Source: JBAUHN01 sp049680295 (lineage in GTDB: Bacteria > Pseudomonadota > Alphaproteobacteria > Rhodobacterales > Rhodobacteraceae). From it: 23,529 bases of DNA. Both the position numbers and the translations under genes were made by a program. The notes beneath the pieces were generated by a model. That model was not told the DNA's origin. It made no database searches and saw nothing but the letters and a program-made list of their open reading frames with translations. Location: positions 1 to 23,529 of the forward strand of contig JBAUHN010000064.1 in assembly GCA_049680295.1 (NCBI GenBank), in the 5' to 3' direction. How positions within the stretch are numbered: the stretch's first letter is position 1; each line of letters opens with the position of its first letter. This document shows positions 23,447 through 23,529 of this stretch, piece by piece.

Positions 23447-23460
23447 CCTTCTTCGGAAGG
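23447..23460 (+). terminator. UUCG hairpin directly after the ATPase inhibitor gene
   Basis: CCTTC-TTCG-GAAGG forms a 5-bp stem with a stable UUCG-type loop, one base after the stop codon. There is no T tract, so it more likely protects or ends the 3' end together with the next hairpin. Confidence 0.4.
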
Positions 23461-23474
23461 GCCAAAAAGAGACC

Positions 23475-23498
23475 TTCGGCGGCCCATGGGCTGCCGAA
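23475..23498. terminator. 24-nt near-perfect palindrome, possible terminator
   Basis: From TTCGGC to GCCGAA the two halves pair over 12 positions, with one G-T. It centres on CCATGG, giving about 10 bp of stem. It lies about 30 nt downstream of the inhibitor gene, with no T run after it on the plus strand. It could terminate transcription or be a protein-binding palindrome. Confidence 0.45.
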
Positions 23499-23529
23499 CC
23501 ATCAACAGTTTCATAACCAACATGAATAT

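Overview
The window is a piece of chromosome from an alphaproteobacterium, most likely Rhodobacterales (Roseobacter group). Support comes from a circularly permuted, two-piece tmRNA gene, a short alpha-type SspB, the fumC-DUF4169-ribbon-helix-helix chain, the zeta-type F1 ATPase inhibitor (DUF1476), an RNase E with a large acidic insertion in its S1 domain, and a DctD-like regulator without the GAFTGA loop. This lineage call rests on family knowledge; no search was run.

Layout. Positions 1-1635 (minus) hold a compact cluster: DUF2182 membrane protein, DUF1326 Cys-rich protein and the start of a DinB-family gene. A FadR-type GntR regulator (1708-2436) is divergent from it, and a perfect GntR-type palindrome abuts the regulator's start codon. 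A small membrane protein follows, then a CAP-domain protein with an Asp/Pro-rich repeat linker (minus). The permuted ssrA gene (about 4431-4745) encodes the degradation tag ANDNRAPMAMAA. Next are a translationally coupled chromate-resistance pair (rhodanese-ChrB and ChrA) and SspB, the adaptor that brings ssrA-tagged proteins to ClpXP.

The middle has a small secreted or periplasmic protein (minus) divergent from fumC. fumC is followed by two small genes in ATGA overlap. The minus-strand run from 14484 to 10137 is ccdA, a membrane alpha/beta-hydrolase-like protein coupled to a cytochrome P450, and a class I fructose-bisphosphate aldolase. tusA is divergent from ccdA. rne (minus) ends at a clear intrinsic terminator and has a long structured upstream region.

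The right end is a minus-strand series, purC-purS-purQ-dctB-dctD: purine synthesis genes followed by a C4-dicarboxylate-type two-component system with no transporter in the window. The ATPase zeta inhibitor gene is divergent from purC, and the pair is separated by an intergenic region with two opposed promoters and two strong hairpins.

Most genes are housekeeping or conserved lineage genes. The least explained parts are the DUF2182/DUF1326 cluster with its regulator, the membrane-hydrolase/P450 pair, the signal-peptide-less CAP protein and the GAFTGA-less DctD. No mobile elements, CRISPR arrays, tRNAs or rRNAs were seen.
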